In this document: one piece after another, positions 53,518-63,802 of the stretch
Numbering within the stretch: position 1 is the first letter of the stretch
Layout: every line of letters starts with the position of its first letter
Assembly: GCA_903877385.1 (NCBI GenBank)
Contig: CAIRDP010000022.1
Location: forward strand, 1 to 64,000
Source: an uncultured Bacteroidales bacterium
GTDB lineage: Bacteria > Bacteroidota > Bacteroidia > Bacteroidales > FEN-979
DNA length: 64,000 nucleotides
Reading direction: 5' to 3'
Program-made: the position numbers and the translations under genes
Notes under the pieces: generated by a model
Seen by the model: only the letters and a program-made list of their open reading frames with translations
Database searches by the model: none
Told to the model about the DNA's origin: nothing

Positions 53518-54315
53518 TTATTTTCTTTTTTTATCAGGATAAAGGATATCCAACCCGCAACGCAGGTTGTAAAGATAACGGAATGCATCTTCCACGAAGG
53601 GTTCAGGGATCACCGAACCATGCTGGGGAAGAATGGCTTTCACCTTTATGCCTTTCAAACGATCAATAAAACCCCGGGCAGCAACATTCCCTGCCATATA
53701 ATCAAGATGGAAGAGGTTCATTTTAAATTCATGACTACGGAAGTCGCTGATAACCAGCTTCCAGTCCATATCTATGGCAGCCCAGATATCTCCCGATAAA
53801 AGGTAGGCTGAAGTTTCGTCGTAAGTGGCAAAAGCTCCCGGGAAATGAAGGAAAGGGGCTTCGATAAACCTTAAGCTCCGTCCCGAAGAGAAAGTGTAAG
53901 TTGCAAATTCGGTTATGTTAAAGAATTCATAATCATCTTTCCCGTAATGAGAGATCAGAATGTTGGTGCGTGTGCTTGTGATAACTTTCATTTCGGGATT
54001 GACATCCAGCCACCTCACCATGGACCCTGCCACATCAGGATCCTGGTGGCAGAGGATCTGGGCCGAAACATGCGCAGGTTCAATGATCTGCTCAACACGG
54101 CGCCTGATAAAGTCGAACACTTCGGCCCCGCCAGGATCCACGATAATGGCTTCATCCCCATCGGTTATCAGGTAGGTGTTACAGCGGAATGCCGAGTTTT
54201 CGGGTGTTCCCAGCCAGTAAACTGCATGGTATTCATTCTGGTACAAAGGGGTTGGCTGCTCGAAACTCTCCTCAAAAAGTTCGCTTATTGTAGCAAGGTT
54301 CACAGTATTGCTCAT
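53518..54315 (-). CDS. MBL-fold oxygen-binding di-iron protein (ODP-like)
   Basis: A 265-residue metallo-beta-lactamase-fold protein of the flavodiiron/ODP branch. Expected ligands: His90 and Asp94 in CHQDPDVAGS (H-x-D/E-x-D region), Asp in LLSGDIWAAID and His in LPQHGS. There is no flavodoxin domain, as in the oxygen-binding di-iron proteins known from chemotaxis systems. It would bind O2 or a reactive species rather than act as a full reductase (inference). It sits between cysH (6 bases) and a hybrid kinase gene (25 bases), all in one direction. Confidence 0.85.
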   Translation of the reverse strand: MSNTVNLATISELFEESFEQPTPLYQNEYHAVYWLGTPENSAFRCNTYLITDGDEAIIVDPGGAEVFDFIRRRVEQIIEPAHVSAQILCHQDPDVAGSMVRWLDVNPEMKVITSTRTNILISHYGKDDYEFFNITEFATYTFSSGRSLRFIEAPFLHFPGAFATYDETSAYLLSGDIWAAIDMDWKLVISDFRSHEFKMNLFHLDYMAGNVAARGFIDRLKGIKVKAILPQHGSVIPEPFVEDAFRYLYNLRCGLDILYPDKKRK

Positions 54316-54321
54316 AAAAAA

Positions 54322-55029
54322 TTATTTTTCATTGTTATGAAGACCGCATTCTTTACCCGATTCACTTTCCCACCACCAGCGGCCGGCCCTGAAATCCTCA
54401 CCCGGCATGACCGCCCGTGTGCAAGGCAGGCAGCCTATACTAGGGAAACCCTTGTCGTGAAGGCTGTTATAAGGAATTTTATTCCCCCTTATGTACTTCC
54501 ACACCTCATCCCCGGTCCAGTTTATCAAAGGATTCAGCTTCAATATGCCCTGGGTTTCATCCCAATTCACCATTTCAAGCCCTGCCCTTCCCACGGACTG
54601 TTCCCTTCTCAAGCCGGTGATCCAGACTTTCATGCCCTTAAGCATCCGCTCCAGGGGTTCGATCTTGCGCACATGGCAGCATTCCTTACGATTTTCCACA
54701 CTGTCGTAAAAAAGGTTGACCCCTTTGGAATTAACCATTTTTTCAACCTGAAAATGCTCAGGGAAAGCTATGCCGATCTTAACATTGTATTTTTGTTCTG
54801 TAATGCTGATGAGTTCGTAAGTTTCCTGGAACAGCCTGCCCGTATCAAGGGTAAATATCCTGATCCCCGGAACTTCCTTGGCGATAATGCGGGTAAGCAC
54901 CTGGTCCTCTGCACCCAGGCTGGTCGAAAAAATGCATTGTGAGGGGAACAGTGTATTAAAATACCTGATGGCTTTTGCCGGATCGGCTGTTAATAAGTTC
55001 TTATTGTATTGATCTGCAATATTTTTCAT
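54322..55029 (-). CDS. cysH: Adenylyl-sulfate (APS) reductase, [4Fe-4S] type
   Basis: A 235-residue CysH. The cysteines for a [4Fe-4S] cluster are present, Cys117-Cys118 (KECCHVRK) and Cys200/Cys203 (GCLPCTRA), marking the APS-reducing class rather than cluster-free PAPS reductase. Catalytic Cys228 is in ECGLH near the C-terminus. It reduces APS to sulfite for assimilatory sulfur use; thioredoxin is the usual donor. No other sulfate-assimilation gene (cysDN) is adjacent. It leads a three-gene operon with the di-iron MBL and hybrid kinase. Confidence 0.95.
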   Translation of the reverse strand: MKNIADQYNKNLLTADPAKAIRYFNTLFPSQCIFSTSLGAEDQVLTRIIAKEVPGIRIFTLDTGRLFQETYELISITEQKYNVKIGIAFPEHFQVEKMVNSKGVNLFYDSVENRKECCHVRKIEPLERMLKGMKVWITGLRREQSVGRAGLEMVNWDETQGILKLNPLINWTGDEVWKYIRGNKIPYNSLHDKGFPSIGCLPCTRAVMPGEDFRAGRWWWESESGKECGLHNNEK

Positions 55030-55115
55030 TATTTTCTTACAAAATATGAATTTCAGAATGTGAAATTATGAAAATCCGCCTCCGAAAACAACAGTTTTAC
55101 AATAATAATAAACTG

Positions 55116-55123
55116 TATTTTTG
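55116..55123 (+). promoter_or_regulatory. -7 box TATTTTTG for mpl
   Basis: An exact TAnnTTTG match, 15 bases before ATG 55138. Confidence 0.5.
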
Positions 55124-55137
55124 AGAAAAATTGATGC

Positions 55138-56499
55138 ATGAGGGTTCATTTCATAGCGATTGGCGGAAGCGCAATGCATAATCTTGCATTAGCTCTTCAT
55201 TATAAAGGGTATACCATAAGCGGCTCCGATGACGAGATCTTTGAGCCATCGAGGAGCCGGCTCCTTAAACAGGGCCTGCTTCCTGCCGCAGAGGGCTGGG
55301 ATGTTTCACGCATAGTCCCCGGGATTGACGCTGTCATTCTGGGAATGCATGCCAAAGCCGACAATCCCGAACTTTTAAAGGCAAAGGAACTTGGATTGAA
55401 GATTTTTTCCTACCCCGAATATCTTTACGAGCAGTCGAAGGATAAAAAGAGGGTGGTTATCGGGGGCAGCCACGGGAAGACCACCATAACCGCAATGATA
55501 TTGCATGTTTTGAAAACAGCCGGCCTTGACTGCGACTATATGGTTGGCGCCCAGCTGGAGGGTTTTGATGTGATGGTCAGGCTTAGCGAAAAAGCAGGGA
55601 TCATGATATTCGAAGGGGATGAATACCTCACCTCATCCATAGATCCCAGGCCCAAATTCCATCTTTACAAGCCCGATATAGCCCTGCTGAGCGGGGTAGC
55701 CTGGGACCACATCAATGTATTCCCTACTTTTGAAAATTACGTTGAGCAGTTCAGGGAATTCATCAGGCTGATCACGCCTGGCGGGACACTGATATATTGT
55801 GCCGATGATGAAACCTTATGTCGCATAGGCTCCGGGTCCCGGGCCGACATCAGGCTGATTCCTTATTCTGTTCCTGAATATTTCATTTCTGATGGGGTAA
55901 GTTCTCTGATAGACCGGGGCCTTGCTTATCCCCTGGAGATTTTCGGACGCCACAACCTGATGAACCTGAACGGGGCAAGATGGATATGCCGGGAATTGGG
56001 GATTACCGATGAACTTTTCATTGCTTCAATACAGTCCTTCAAAGGAGCTTCAAAACGTCTCGAGCTGGTCGCCGGGAATGCGGGGACCAAAGTATACAAG
56101 GATTTTGCCCATGCCCCATCGAAGGTCATGGCAACGCTCAATGCCGTAAAGGAACAATTTCCTTCCAGAACCATTGTTGCCTGCCTCGAGCTTCACACAT
56201 ACAGCAGCCTGAGCAAAGACTTTCTCTCACATTATCTTCACAGTCTCGACGGGGCCAGCGTACCCATGGTTTATTTCAACCCGCATGCAATTCAGCTGAA
56301 ACGCCTTCCACCAATTACAAAAGAACAGGTAAAAGAAGGTTTCGGGAACCCAAACCTGGAAATTTTCACAGATTCCAAAGAACTGCAGTCTGCCCTTCTT
56401 TGCATGGAATGGGAAAACTCGGTACTGCTGCTTATGAGCAGCGGCAATTACGATGGAATGGATATAGCGCGTTTAGCAGCACAGATCGTGGAAAAATAG
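55138..56499 (+). CDS. mpl: UDP-MurNAc:tripeptide ligase (murein peptide ligase)
   Basis: A 453-residue Mur-ligase-fold enzyme that attaches recycled L-Ala-D-Glu-meso-DAP peptide to UDP-MurNAc. Opening MRVHFIAIGGSAMHNLALALHYKGY, P-loop GGSHGKTTITAMILHVL, a middle DEYLTSSIDPRPKF, ALLSGVAWDHINVFPTFENYVEQF, and C-domain DFAHAPSKVMATL (Mpl-type DFAHHP-like loop). ATG 55138 fits the conserved beginning. This, with dapF, NagZ-like GH3, NamZ-like DUF1343 and mltG, shows cell-wall recycling. Confidence 0.95.
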   Translation: MRVHFIAIGGSAMHNLALALHYKGYTISGSDDEIFEPSRSRLLKQGLLPAAEGWDVSRIVPGIDAVILGMHAKADNPELLKAKELGLKIFSYPEYLYEQSKDKKRVVIGGSHGKTTITAMILHVLKTAGLDCDYMVGAQLEGFDVMVRLSEKAGIMIFEGDEYLTSSIDPRPKFHLYKPDIALLSGVAWDHINVFPTFENYVEQFREFIRLITPGGTLIYCADDETLCRIGSGSRADIRLIPYSVPEYFISDGVSSLIDRGLAYPLEIFGRHNLMNLNGARWICRELGITDELFIASIQSFKGASKRLELVAGNAGTKVYKDFAHAPSKVMATLNAVKEQFPSRTIVACLELHTYSSLSKDFLSHYLHSLDGASVPMVYFNPHAIQLKRLPPITKEQVKEGFGNPNLEIFTDSKELQSALLCMEWENSVLLLMSSGNYDGMDIARLAAQIVEK

Positions 56500-56509
56500 C
56501 ATGTATATT

Positions 56510-56534
56510 GTACTGGGTACTGGGTACTGGGTAC
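56510..56534. repeat. GTACTGG short tandem repeat, GTAC-element relative
   Basis: Three perfect 7-base units GTACTGG (56510-56530) then GTAC, in the 49-bp gap between the convergent mpl and rho stops. It ends in GTACATGG, like the GTAC elements at 36011 and 61074-61129. Confidence 0.6.
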
Positions 56535-56548
56535 ATGGAACATCCTTC

Positions 56549-58441
<1,893 letters not shown>

Positions 58442-58646
58442 GTATAAATGAATTTGGTTTTAGAATTACCATTAAATCAAATGAATGGAATTGTATTTAA
58501 AGAATTGCTCCGTGAATATAACGTAATGAGATATGAAGGGAACGATATCGCCTGCAAAGATACTACATAAAACATTAATGTCAAAAAAAAATACCTGATT
58601 TTACAAAAATTACCGAACTTTGCCGGTATCACCAACCTCAACTTCC

Positions 58647-59123
58647 ATGATCCAACGTATTCAAAGCCTGTTTCTTGTCATCGCCGCTGCGGCTGCCCTG
58701 CTGATGCTGTTCTTCCCTGTCGCCGATTTTTTCAGCGGCACCGAACTCGGCAATTACAAACTTGTCGCCACAGGGCTCAAATGCATGGATCCCAACCCGA
58801 AATTCCATACTTCCTCCTGGTTCGGCTTTCCCCTCTTAGCCCTGGTCTCGGTATCGATTATCCTCCCTGTCCTGATCCTCGGCCTGTATAAAAACCGCGG
58901 CCTCCAGATCAGGTTGTTGGCGTTCAACATCCTGATAACCATTGTGTTAATCATAGTAGTACTAATGTATTACATGAGTTCGGTACAGAAACTTACCGGG
59001 ATACAGCCGTCTTACCAGTTCGGGGCTTTCTGCCCCCTCATCAGCCTGATCTTCCTGGTTCTTGCAAACCGCTTCATCCGCAAGGATGAAAACCTTGTAA
59101 AATCGGCCGACAGGCTAAGGTAA
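58647..59123 (+). CDS. DUF4293 membrane protein
   Basis: A 158-residue protein with four membrane segments (about 8-24, 52-76, 83-106 and 125-142), matching the DUF4293 family (MIQRIQSLFLVIAAAAALLMLFFPVADF). DUF4293 genes often lie next to rho in Bacteroidota, divergently, as here; the reason is unknown. ATG 58647 is chosen (MIQRIQ); an upstream codon at 58620 is not convincing. Function unknown. Confidence 0.85.
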   Translation: MIQRIQSLFLVIAAAAALLMLFFPVADFFSGTELGNYKLVATGLKCMDPNPKFHTSSWFGFPLLALVSVSIILPVLILGLYKNRGLQIRLLAFNILITIVLIIVVLMYYMSSVQKLTGIQPSYQFGAFCPLISLIFLVLANRFIRKDENLVKSADRLR

Positions 59124-59125
59124 GA

Positions 59126-59617
59126 TCATCTCGGGATATCCAGCACCTCAAGGTCTTTCATATCCTTCCCTTCGATCTTCAGTCGAACCACGGTCACCGA
59201 CTGGTGTAAGCCATAGGTTCCGGCCGCACCCGGATTGATATGCAGCATCGAAAATTTTTTATCATAGATCACTTTGAGAATGTGCGAATGCCCGCAAACA
59301 AACAAGCCGGGTTTTTCAAGTTCAATAATTTTTTTTGACTGCGGATGATATTTCCCCGGGTACCCGCCTATGTGGGTCATGTAAACCTTAAGCTTTTCGA
59401 CCTGGAACACAAGGGCTTCGGGGCATAATGAGCGTATGTCGTTACCGTCGATATTGCCGTAAACAGCCCTTAAAGCTGCAATTCTTCTCAGTGAAGTGAT
59501 CACTTCCGGCGAACCGATGTCGCCGGCATGCCAGATCTCATCAACCACCGACAGGAATTCACCGACTTTCGGCAGCAGCCTGCCGTGGGTATCCGATAAA
59601 ATCCCTATCCTGATCAT
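59126..59617 (-). CDS. YfcE-type metallophosphoesterase
   Basis: A 163-residue calcineurin-like phosphodiesterase of the YfcE/MJ0936 group. Metal motifs: GILSDTHGRL, WHAGDIGSPEV, YGNIDGNDI, CGHSHIL and LHINPGAAG. It hydrolyses phosphodiesters, substrate unknown. Its stop is convergent and 2 bases past the DUF4293 stop. A -7 box lies 24 bases upstream. Confidence 0.93.
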   Translation of the reverse strand: MIRIGILSDTHGRLLPKVGEFLSVVDEIWHAGDIGSPEVITSLRRIAALRAVYGNIDGNDIRSLCPEALVFQVEKLKVYMTHIGGYPGKYHPQSKKIIELEKPGLFVCGHSHILKVIYDKKFSMLHINPGAAGTYGLHQSVTVVRLKIEGKDMKDLEVLDIPR

Positions 59618-59640
59618 GGCGATTGTTGAAAACTGGACTT

Positions 59641-59648
59641 CAAAAGTA
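59641..59648 (-). promoter_or_regulatory. -7 box TACTTTTG for the phosphoesterase gene
   Basis: An exact TAnnTTTG match on the minus strand, 24 bases before ATG 59617. Confidence 0.5.
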
Positions 59649-59725
59649 CGATGCCTACGTAAATATCAAAGCGATAATTGTTAATTTTACACAGGATTCA
59701 ATTTCGCTGTTTCGCTACTTATTTT

Positions 59726-61072
59726 ATGCAGGAAATACTTTTAATAATTCTCGGCCTCATCCTTATCTCAGGGTTCGGTATCCTATTGTACAGGATAAAG
59801 CCAAAATCCCAGGATGCCCCTGTCGCAGATATTGAGACAATCCGCAAACAGGCAGAGACTCTGAATTCTGCAAAGATCACAGCTGAAGAGAGGAGCAGGA
59901 TGCTGGAGCAACAGAACACCGAAATCAGGCAGCAATTAAAAGAAAAAGAAATCCTGATCAACGATCTCAGTTCCCGGCTGTCGCGCAAAACCACCGAAAA
60001 TGAGGGCCTGAATGAAAAGCTGTCCTCCTTAAAATCAGACATAGAAAAACTCCAGGATAATTTCAGGAACGAATTCAAGAACCTGGCCAACGACATCCTC
60101 GAAGAGAAAACAAAAAAATTCACCGAGCAGAACAGGACGAAACTCGATGAAATACTCAAGCCCCTGGGCGAAAAGATCAGGGAATTCGAGAAGAAGGTTG
60201 AGGATACTTACGATAAGGAGTCGAAACAGAGGTTTTCGCTGGAGAAGGAAATTAAAAACCTGGCCGAGCTCAACCAGCAGATCAGCAAGGAGGCTAACAA
60301 CCTAACGCATGCGCTCAAGGGGCAGACCAAGACCCAGGGGAACTGGGGTGAGATCATCCTTGAAAGCATTCTCGAAAAGTCGGGGCTGGTGCGCGACAGG
60401 GAGTATTCGGTGCAGGCCAGTTATACCAACGAGCAGGGTAAAAGGCTGCAGCCCGACGTGATCATAGCGTATCCCGGCGACCGGAGCCTGGTTGTCGATT
60501 CCAAGGTCTCCCTGCTGGCTTATGAAAGGTTTTCATCGGCCGAAACAAAAGAGGAGCAGGATAAGGCACTTAAGGACCACCTTCAGTCGGTAAGGACCCA
60601 TATTGCGGAACTCAGCGCCAAAAACTACCAGGACCTCTACCAGCTTAAAGGCCTGGATTTTGTGATACTGTTCATGCCGGTTGAGCCTGCTTATCTGATT
60701 GCCATGCAGGCCGAGCCCGATCTCTGGTCGTACGCCTATGAACGCAGGGTGCTGCTCATAAGCCCCACCAACCTCATCGCCGTGCTGCGCATGATCTCCA
60801 ATCTTTGGAGGGTGGAGTACCAGAATAAGAACGCCGTGGAGATAGCGAAGCAAAGCGGCGACCTGTTTGATAAATTCGTGGGTTTTCTTGAAGACCTGGA
60901 AGATATAGGGCGTAAACTGGAGTCGACCAGGCTGAGTTTCGATGCATCGGTGAACAAGCTCAGTACGGGAAAGGGAAACCTCATCCGCCGTGCCGAAAAA
61001 ATAAAAGAACTGGGGGCCAAAACCACCAAGGAATTACCAAGAACCTTACTTGATAAAGCGGAGGAAACATAA
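59726..61072 (+). CDS. rmuC: DNA recombination protein RmuC
   Basis: A 448-residue RmuC. One N-terminal membrane helix (MQEILLIILGLILISGFGILLY), a long coiled coil (about 35-180) and the RmuC domain with nuclease-like core: QGNWGEIILESILEKSGL, RLQPDVIIAYPGDRSLVVDSKVSLLAYERF, FVILFMPVEPAYLIAMQAEPDLWSYA. RmuC limits inversion and rearrangement at short inverted repeats. ATG 59726 is chosen over the TTG at 59678. rlmB follows by 73 bases across a GTAC element. Confidence 0.94.
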   Translation: MQEILLIILGLILISGFGILLYRIKPKSQDAPVADIETIRKQAETLNSAKITAEERSRMLEQQNTEIRQQLKEKEILINDLSSRLSRKTTENEGLNEKLSSLKSDIEKLQDNFRNEFKNLANDILEEKTKKFTEQNRTKLDEILKPLGEKIREFEKKVEDTYDKESKQRFSLEKEIKNLAELNQQISKEANNLTHALKGQTKTQGNWGEIILESILEKSGLVRDREYSVQASYTNEQGKRLQPDVIIAYPGDRSLVVDSKVSLLAYERFSSAETKEEQDKALKDHLQSVRTHIAELSAKNYQDLYQLKGLDFVILFMPVEPAYLIAMQAEPDLWSYAYERRVLLISPTNLIAVLRMISNLWRVEYQNKNAVEIAKQSGDLFDKFVGFLEDLEDIGRKLESTRLSFDASVNKLSTGKGNLIRRAEKIKELGAKTTKELPRTLLDKAEET

Positions 61073-61073
61073 A

Positions 61074-61129
61074 CCATGTACAATGTACCATGTACAATGT
61101 ACAAATAGGGAAACATTTGTACATTGTAC
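61074..61129. repeat. GTAC-rich intergenic repeat, copy 2, with strong hairpin
   Basis: A 14-base direct repeat (61074-61087, 61088-61101) merges into a perfect 15-bp inverted repeat (61092-61106 with 61115-61129, 8-base loop). 20 bases here match the copy at 36011-36030. It lies between rmuC and rlmB and could act as a terminator or mobile-element relic. Confidence 0.75.
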
Positions 61130-61145
61130 TTTCAAATAAAAAAAC

Positions 61146-61892
61146 ATGCCAAAAGAGCAATACATATACGGGATACGGCCGGTGATCGAAGCGATCAGGG
61201 CAGGCAAGCAGGTTGACAAACTTCTCATCCAGGCGGGGCTCAAAGGGCCCGGTTTTCATGAACTTTTCGCCCTGGTCAAGGAAGTCGAGATCCCATACCA
61301 GTTCGTGCCGGTGGAAAAGCTGAACCGCCAGTCGAAACAGAACCACCAGGGGGTGATCGCATACCTTACCGAGATTGTTTACCAGAAGCTCGAGGACCTG
61401 ATCCCCTTCATTTTTGAACAGGGGCGAACTCCCCTGATCCTTGTCCTGGACCAGGTTACCGATGTGCGCAATGCCGGGGCCATTGCCCGTACTGCAGCCT
61501 GTTCGGGAGCCGATGCAATGGTCATCTCCATGTTTGGATCGGCCCAGCTCAATTCCGATGCCGTGAAAACTTCGGCAGGTGCTTTATACACCCTGCCCGT
61601 GGTAAGATCGGCCAACCTCAAGGACAGTTTGCAGTTCCTGAAAGACAGCGGGCTTACCATTGTTGCAGCCACGGAAAAAGCTGAGAAAAATTACACCCGG
61701 GCTAAATTCACCGGCCCCGTGGCCATCATCATGGGCTCTGAAGACAAAGGCATTTCGGGCGAATACCTGAAATTTGCCGATGAAAAGGTAAGCATCCCCA
61801 TCATGGGTGATATCGCTTCGCTTAATGTTTCAGTGGCAGCGGGAGTGCTGCTGTATGAAGTCAACCGTCAACGAAACCATTTAGCTGAATGA
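61146..61892 (+). CDS. rlmB: 23S rRNA 2'-O-methyltransferase (RlmB)
   Basis: A 248-residue SPOUT methyltransferase for Gm2251 (E. coli numbering) of 23S rRNA. N-terminal substrate-binding domain (IYGIRPVIEAIRAGKQVDKLLIQAGLKG), then SPOUT core: LILVLDQVTDVRNAGAIARTAACSGADAMVI, VAIIMGSEDKGISGEYLKFADEKVSIPIMGDIASLNVSVAAGVLLYEV. The stop overlaps the next start by 4 bases. Confidence 0.95.
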   Translation: MPKEQYIYGIRPVIEAIRAGKQVDKLLIQAGLKGPGFHELFALVKEVEIPYQFVPVEKLNRQSKQNHQGVIAYLTEIVYQKLEDLIPFIFEQGRTPLILVLDQVTDVRNAGAIARTAACSGADAMVISMFGSAQLNSDAVKTSAGALYTLPVVRSANLKDSLQFLKDSGLTIVAATEKAEKNYTRAKFTGPVAIIMGSEDKGISGEYLKFADEKVSIPIMGDIASLNVSVAAGVLLYEVNRQRNHLAE

Positions 61893-63718
61893 AGTATTTA
61901 TCCCGATTTACACCGGAACTCATTTTACTGCTTTACGTCTGTCTTTTCCTGGGGTTCAAGAGCCCCGAGAAGCCTTGGGACAGGGTTATCAACAGCGACG
62001 GGAAAGCGTATTATGCATACCTTCCGGCCATCTTCATCCATAACGACTTCCGTTATAAATTCGTGGAGGATTACGAATGGGTGTATTACCCCCACGACAA
62101 GGCAGCGTTCAAGGAATTCAGGATGAAGACCGGGAACGGGGTGGTCAACAAGACCTATCCCGGCATGGCCGTGGTTTGGACTCCTTTCTTTTTACTGGCT
62201 CATTTTGTTGCTTACCTGGAACTTTTCCCTACCGACGGCTACTCCCCTCCTTACCAGTATATGATCGCATTGGCCTCGCTCTTCTTTCTATGGCTGGGCG
62301 CAAGGACCCTGATGAGGCTGCTGATAAAGTTCGGTTCTTCGGCTAAAAATGCGGCTTTTATTGCTTTTGTTATTGCCGTGGGGACCAACCTGGTGTATTA
62401 TACCATCACCGAAGGCTCTATGACGCATGTGTATTCATTCGCCCTCATAACGAGTTTCCTGCTCACGACCTATAATCTCACCCATACCGAAAAAACAAAG
62501 TGGGTTGTGATCTCCCTTTTCCTCCTGGCCCTGATCATACTGATTCGTCCAACCAATGCCCTTGTTTTACTGCTTCTTCCTTTTGTCACGGGTAGCCGCG
62601 AAAGGCTTGCGGCAACCATTGCAAGGCTCAAAACACACAGGTCTTCGGTAATCGCCGGCAGCATTATTTTTTTGCTGCTGATGTTCCTTCCTTTCCTGCT
62701 GTGGAAGCTGCAATGCGGCAGCTGGGTAGTATATTCATACGGAAACGAGGGGTTCAACTTCCTGAATCCCCGGATTTTCAGCATTCTCAGCAGTTATAAC
62801 AGGGGATGGTTCGTTTACACCCCGGTAGCCTTTGTATCCATGTTCGGGTTCATCGGGCTTTACCGCATGAGCTGGTTCCATGCTGTTGTCCTGTTTATTT
62901 TCCTTGTCCTTTTTACCTACGTGGCTTCCAGCTGGTGGGTATGGTATTATGCCTCGAAATGCGGTCAACGGATATTCATCGACATTTACGCCCTGCCCGG
63001 GCTGTTGCTGGTTTTCCTGTACCTCAATTTCAGATCGGTGAACATCCGCCGTTTGATAACAGCCCTGCTTATTGCCTTATCGGCCCTTAACATTTTCCAG
63101 TACTACCAGCATACGAAATGGATATTCCCTCCTTACATCATAACTTCCGAAATATTCTGGGATTCCTTCTTCAGCACCCAAAAAACATCCAAGGCATACA
63201 TCCCCAGGGAGGCCATTGTCGCTATAAGGACCTATGCCAACGACATGGAAAAGGAGCTTAACTGGATGAACAATAAAAGCCGGACCAACCTGGTATCTTA
63301 CAGCGGCAGCTGGTCATCAAAAGCCGACACCCTCCTGCCCTACAGTTCGGGGATGGAAGTCAAAGCCGACAGCCTGTTCACAACGGCCAACCGCATCATA
63401 AGGGTCACTGCCATGGTACTTTCGCCGCATGAGCGGCCCGATGCCACGCTGATTGCCGACTTTGGGATAAAGGGCAAAGAGATCAGCTACAACCCATTCT
63501 ATCTCGAGATGTTTGTCAGTCCCGATGAGTGGGTCAGGGTTCAGGTCGCATTTTATGTCCCCCCCGGGCTTCCCAGGGATGCCATAGCCAAAGTTTATTT
63601 TTTCAACCCTGCAAAATACCTCCCGATATTTATTGATGATATGAAGGTGGATTACATCTCCCTTAAGGATGAAGCGGAGTATAAAAAAATTGAAGGAGTT
63701 GTTTTACCTGCACATTAA
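61889..63718 (+). CDS. GT-C-like multi-pass membrane protein, function unknown
   Basis: A 609-residue protein with about 11 membrane segments (about 8-25, 85-480) and a soluble C-terminus (~510-609). The first periplasmic loop carries Asp-rich text (PWDRVINSDGKAYYAYLPAIFIHNDFRYKFVEDYEW), typical of GT-C glycosyltransferases where early acidic residues act on lipid-phosphate sugars, but no named family is clear. A later NTLVYYTITEGSMTHVYSFALI segment recurs in Bacteroidota homologues. It overlaps rlmB by 4 bases and precedes ftsE. Confidence 0.7.
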   Translation: MKYLSRFTPELILLLYVCLFLGFKSPEKPWDRVINSDGKAYYAYLPAIFIHNDFRYKFVEDYEWVYYPHDKAAFKEFRMKTGNGVVNKTYPGMAVVWTPFFLLAHFVAYLELFPTDGYSPPYQYMIALASLFFLWLGARTLMRLLIKFGSSAKNAAFIAFVIAVGTNLVYYTITEGSMTHVYSFALITSFLLTTYNLTHTEKTKWVVISLFLLALIILIRPTNALVLLLLPFVTGSRERLAATIARLKTHRSSVIAGSIIFLLLMFLPFLLWKLQCGSWVVYSYGNEGFNFLNPRIFSILSSYNRGWFVYTPVAFVSMFGFIGLYRMSWFHAVVLFIFLVLFTYVASSWWVWYYASKCGQRIFIDIYALPGLLLVFLYLNFRSVNIRRLITALLIALSALNIFQYYQHTKWIFPPYIITSEIFWDSFFSTQKTSKAYIPREAIVAIRTYANDMEKELNWMNNKSRTNLVSYSGSWSSKADTLLPYSSGMEVKADSLFTTANRIIRVTAMVLSPHERPDATLIADFGIKGKEISYNPFYLEMFVSPDEWVRVQVAFYVPPGLPRDAIAKVYFFNPAKYLPIFIDDMKVDYISLKDEAEYKKIEGVVLPAH

Positions 63719-63730
63719 CTTAAGGATTGC

Positions 63731-63802
63731 ATGAACCAGCCAGCTTCGGAACGCATGAACCAGCTATTTTCGGAACGCATGAACCAGCCATTCCAGGAAC
63801 GA
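63731..63802 (+). repeat. Three 24-bp tandem repeats at the ftsE start
   Basis: Units [16 protein letters not shown] and MNQPFQER are encoded by three 24-base repeats, each starting with ATG. They give three possible starts and a repeat that could expand or contract without a frameshift. Confidence 0.75.

Noticed and set aside
54322-55029. PAPS reductase (cluster-free)
   Set aside because: The four cluster cysteines Cys117, Cys118, Cys200 and Cys203 mark the APS type.
56510-56534. GTACTGG array as a CRISPR or terminator
   Set aside because: Units are 7 bases with no spacers and no stem.
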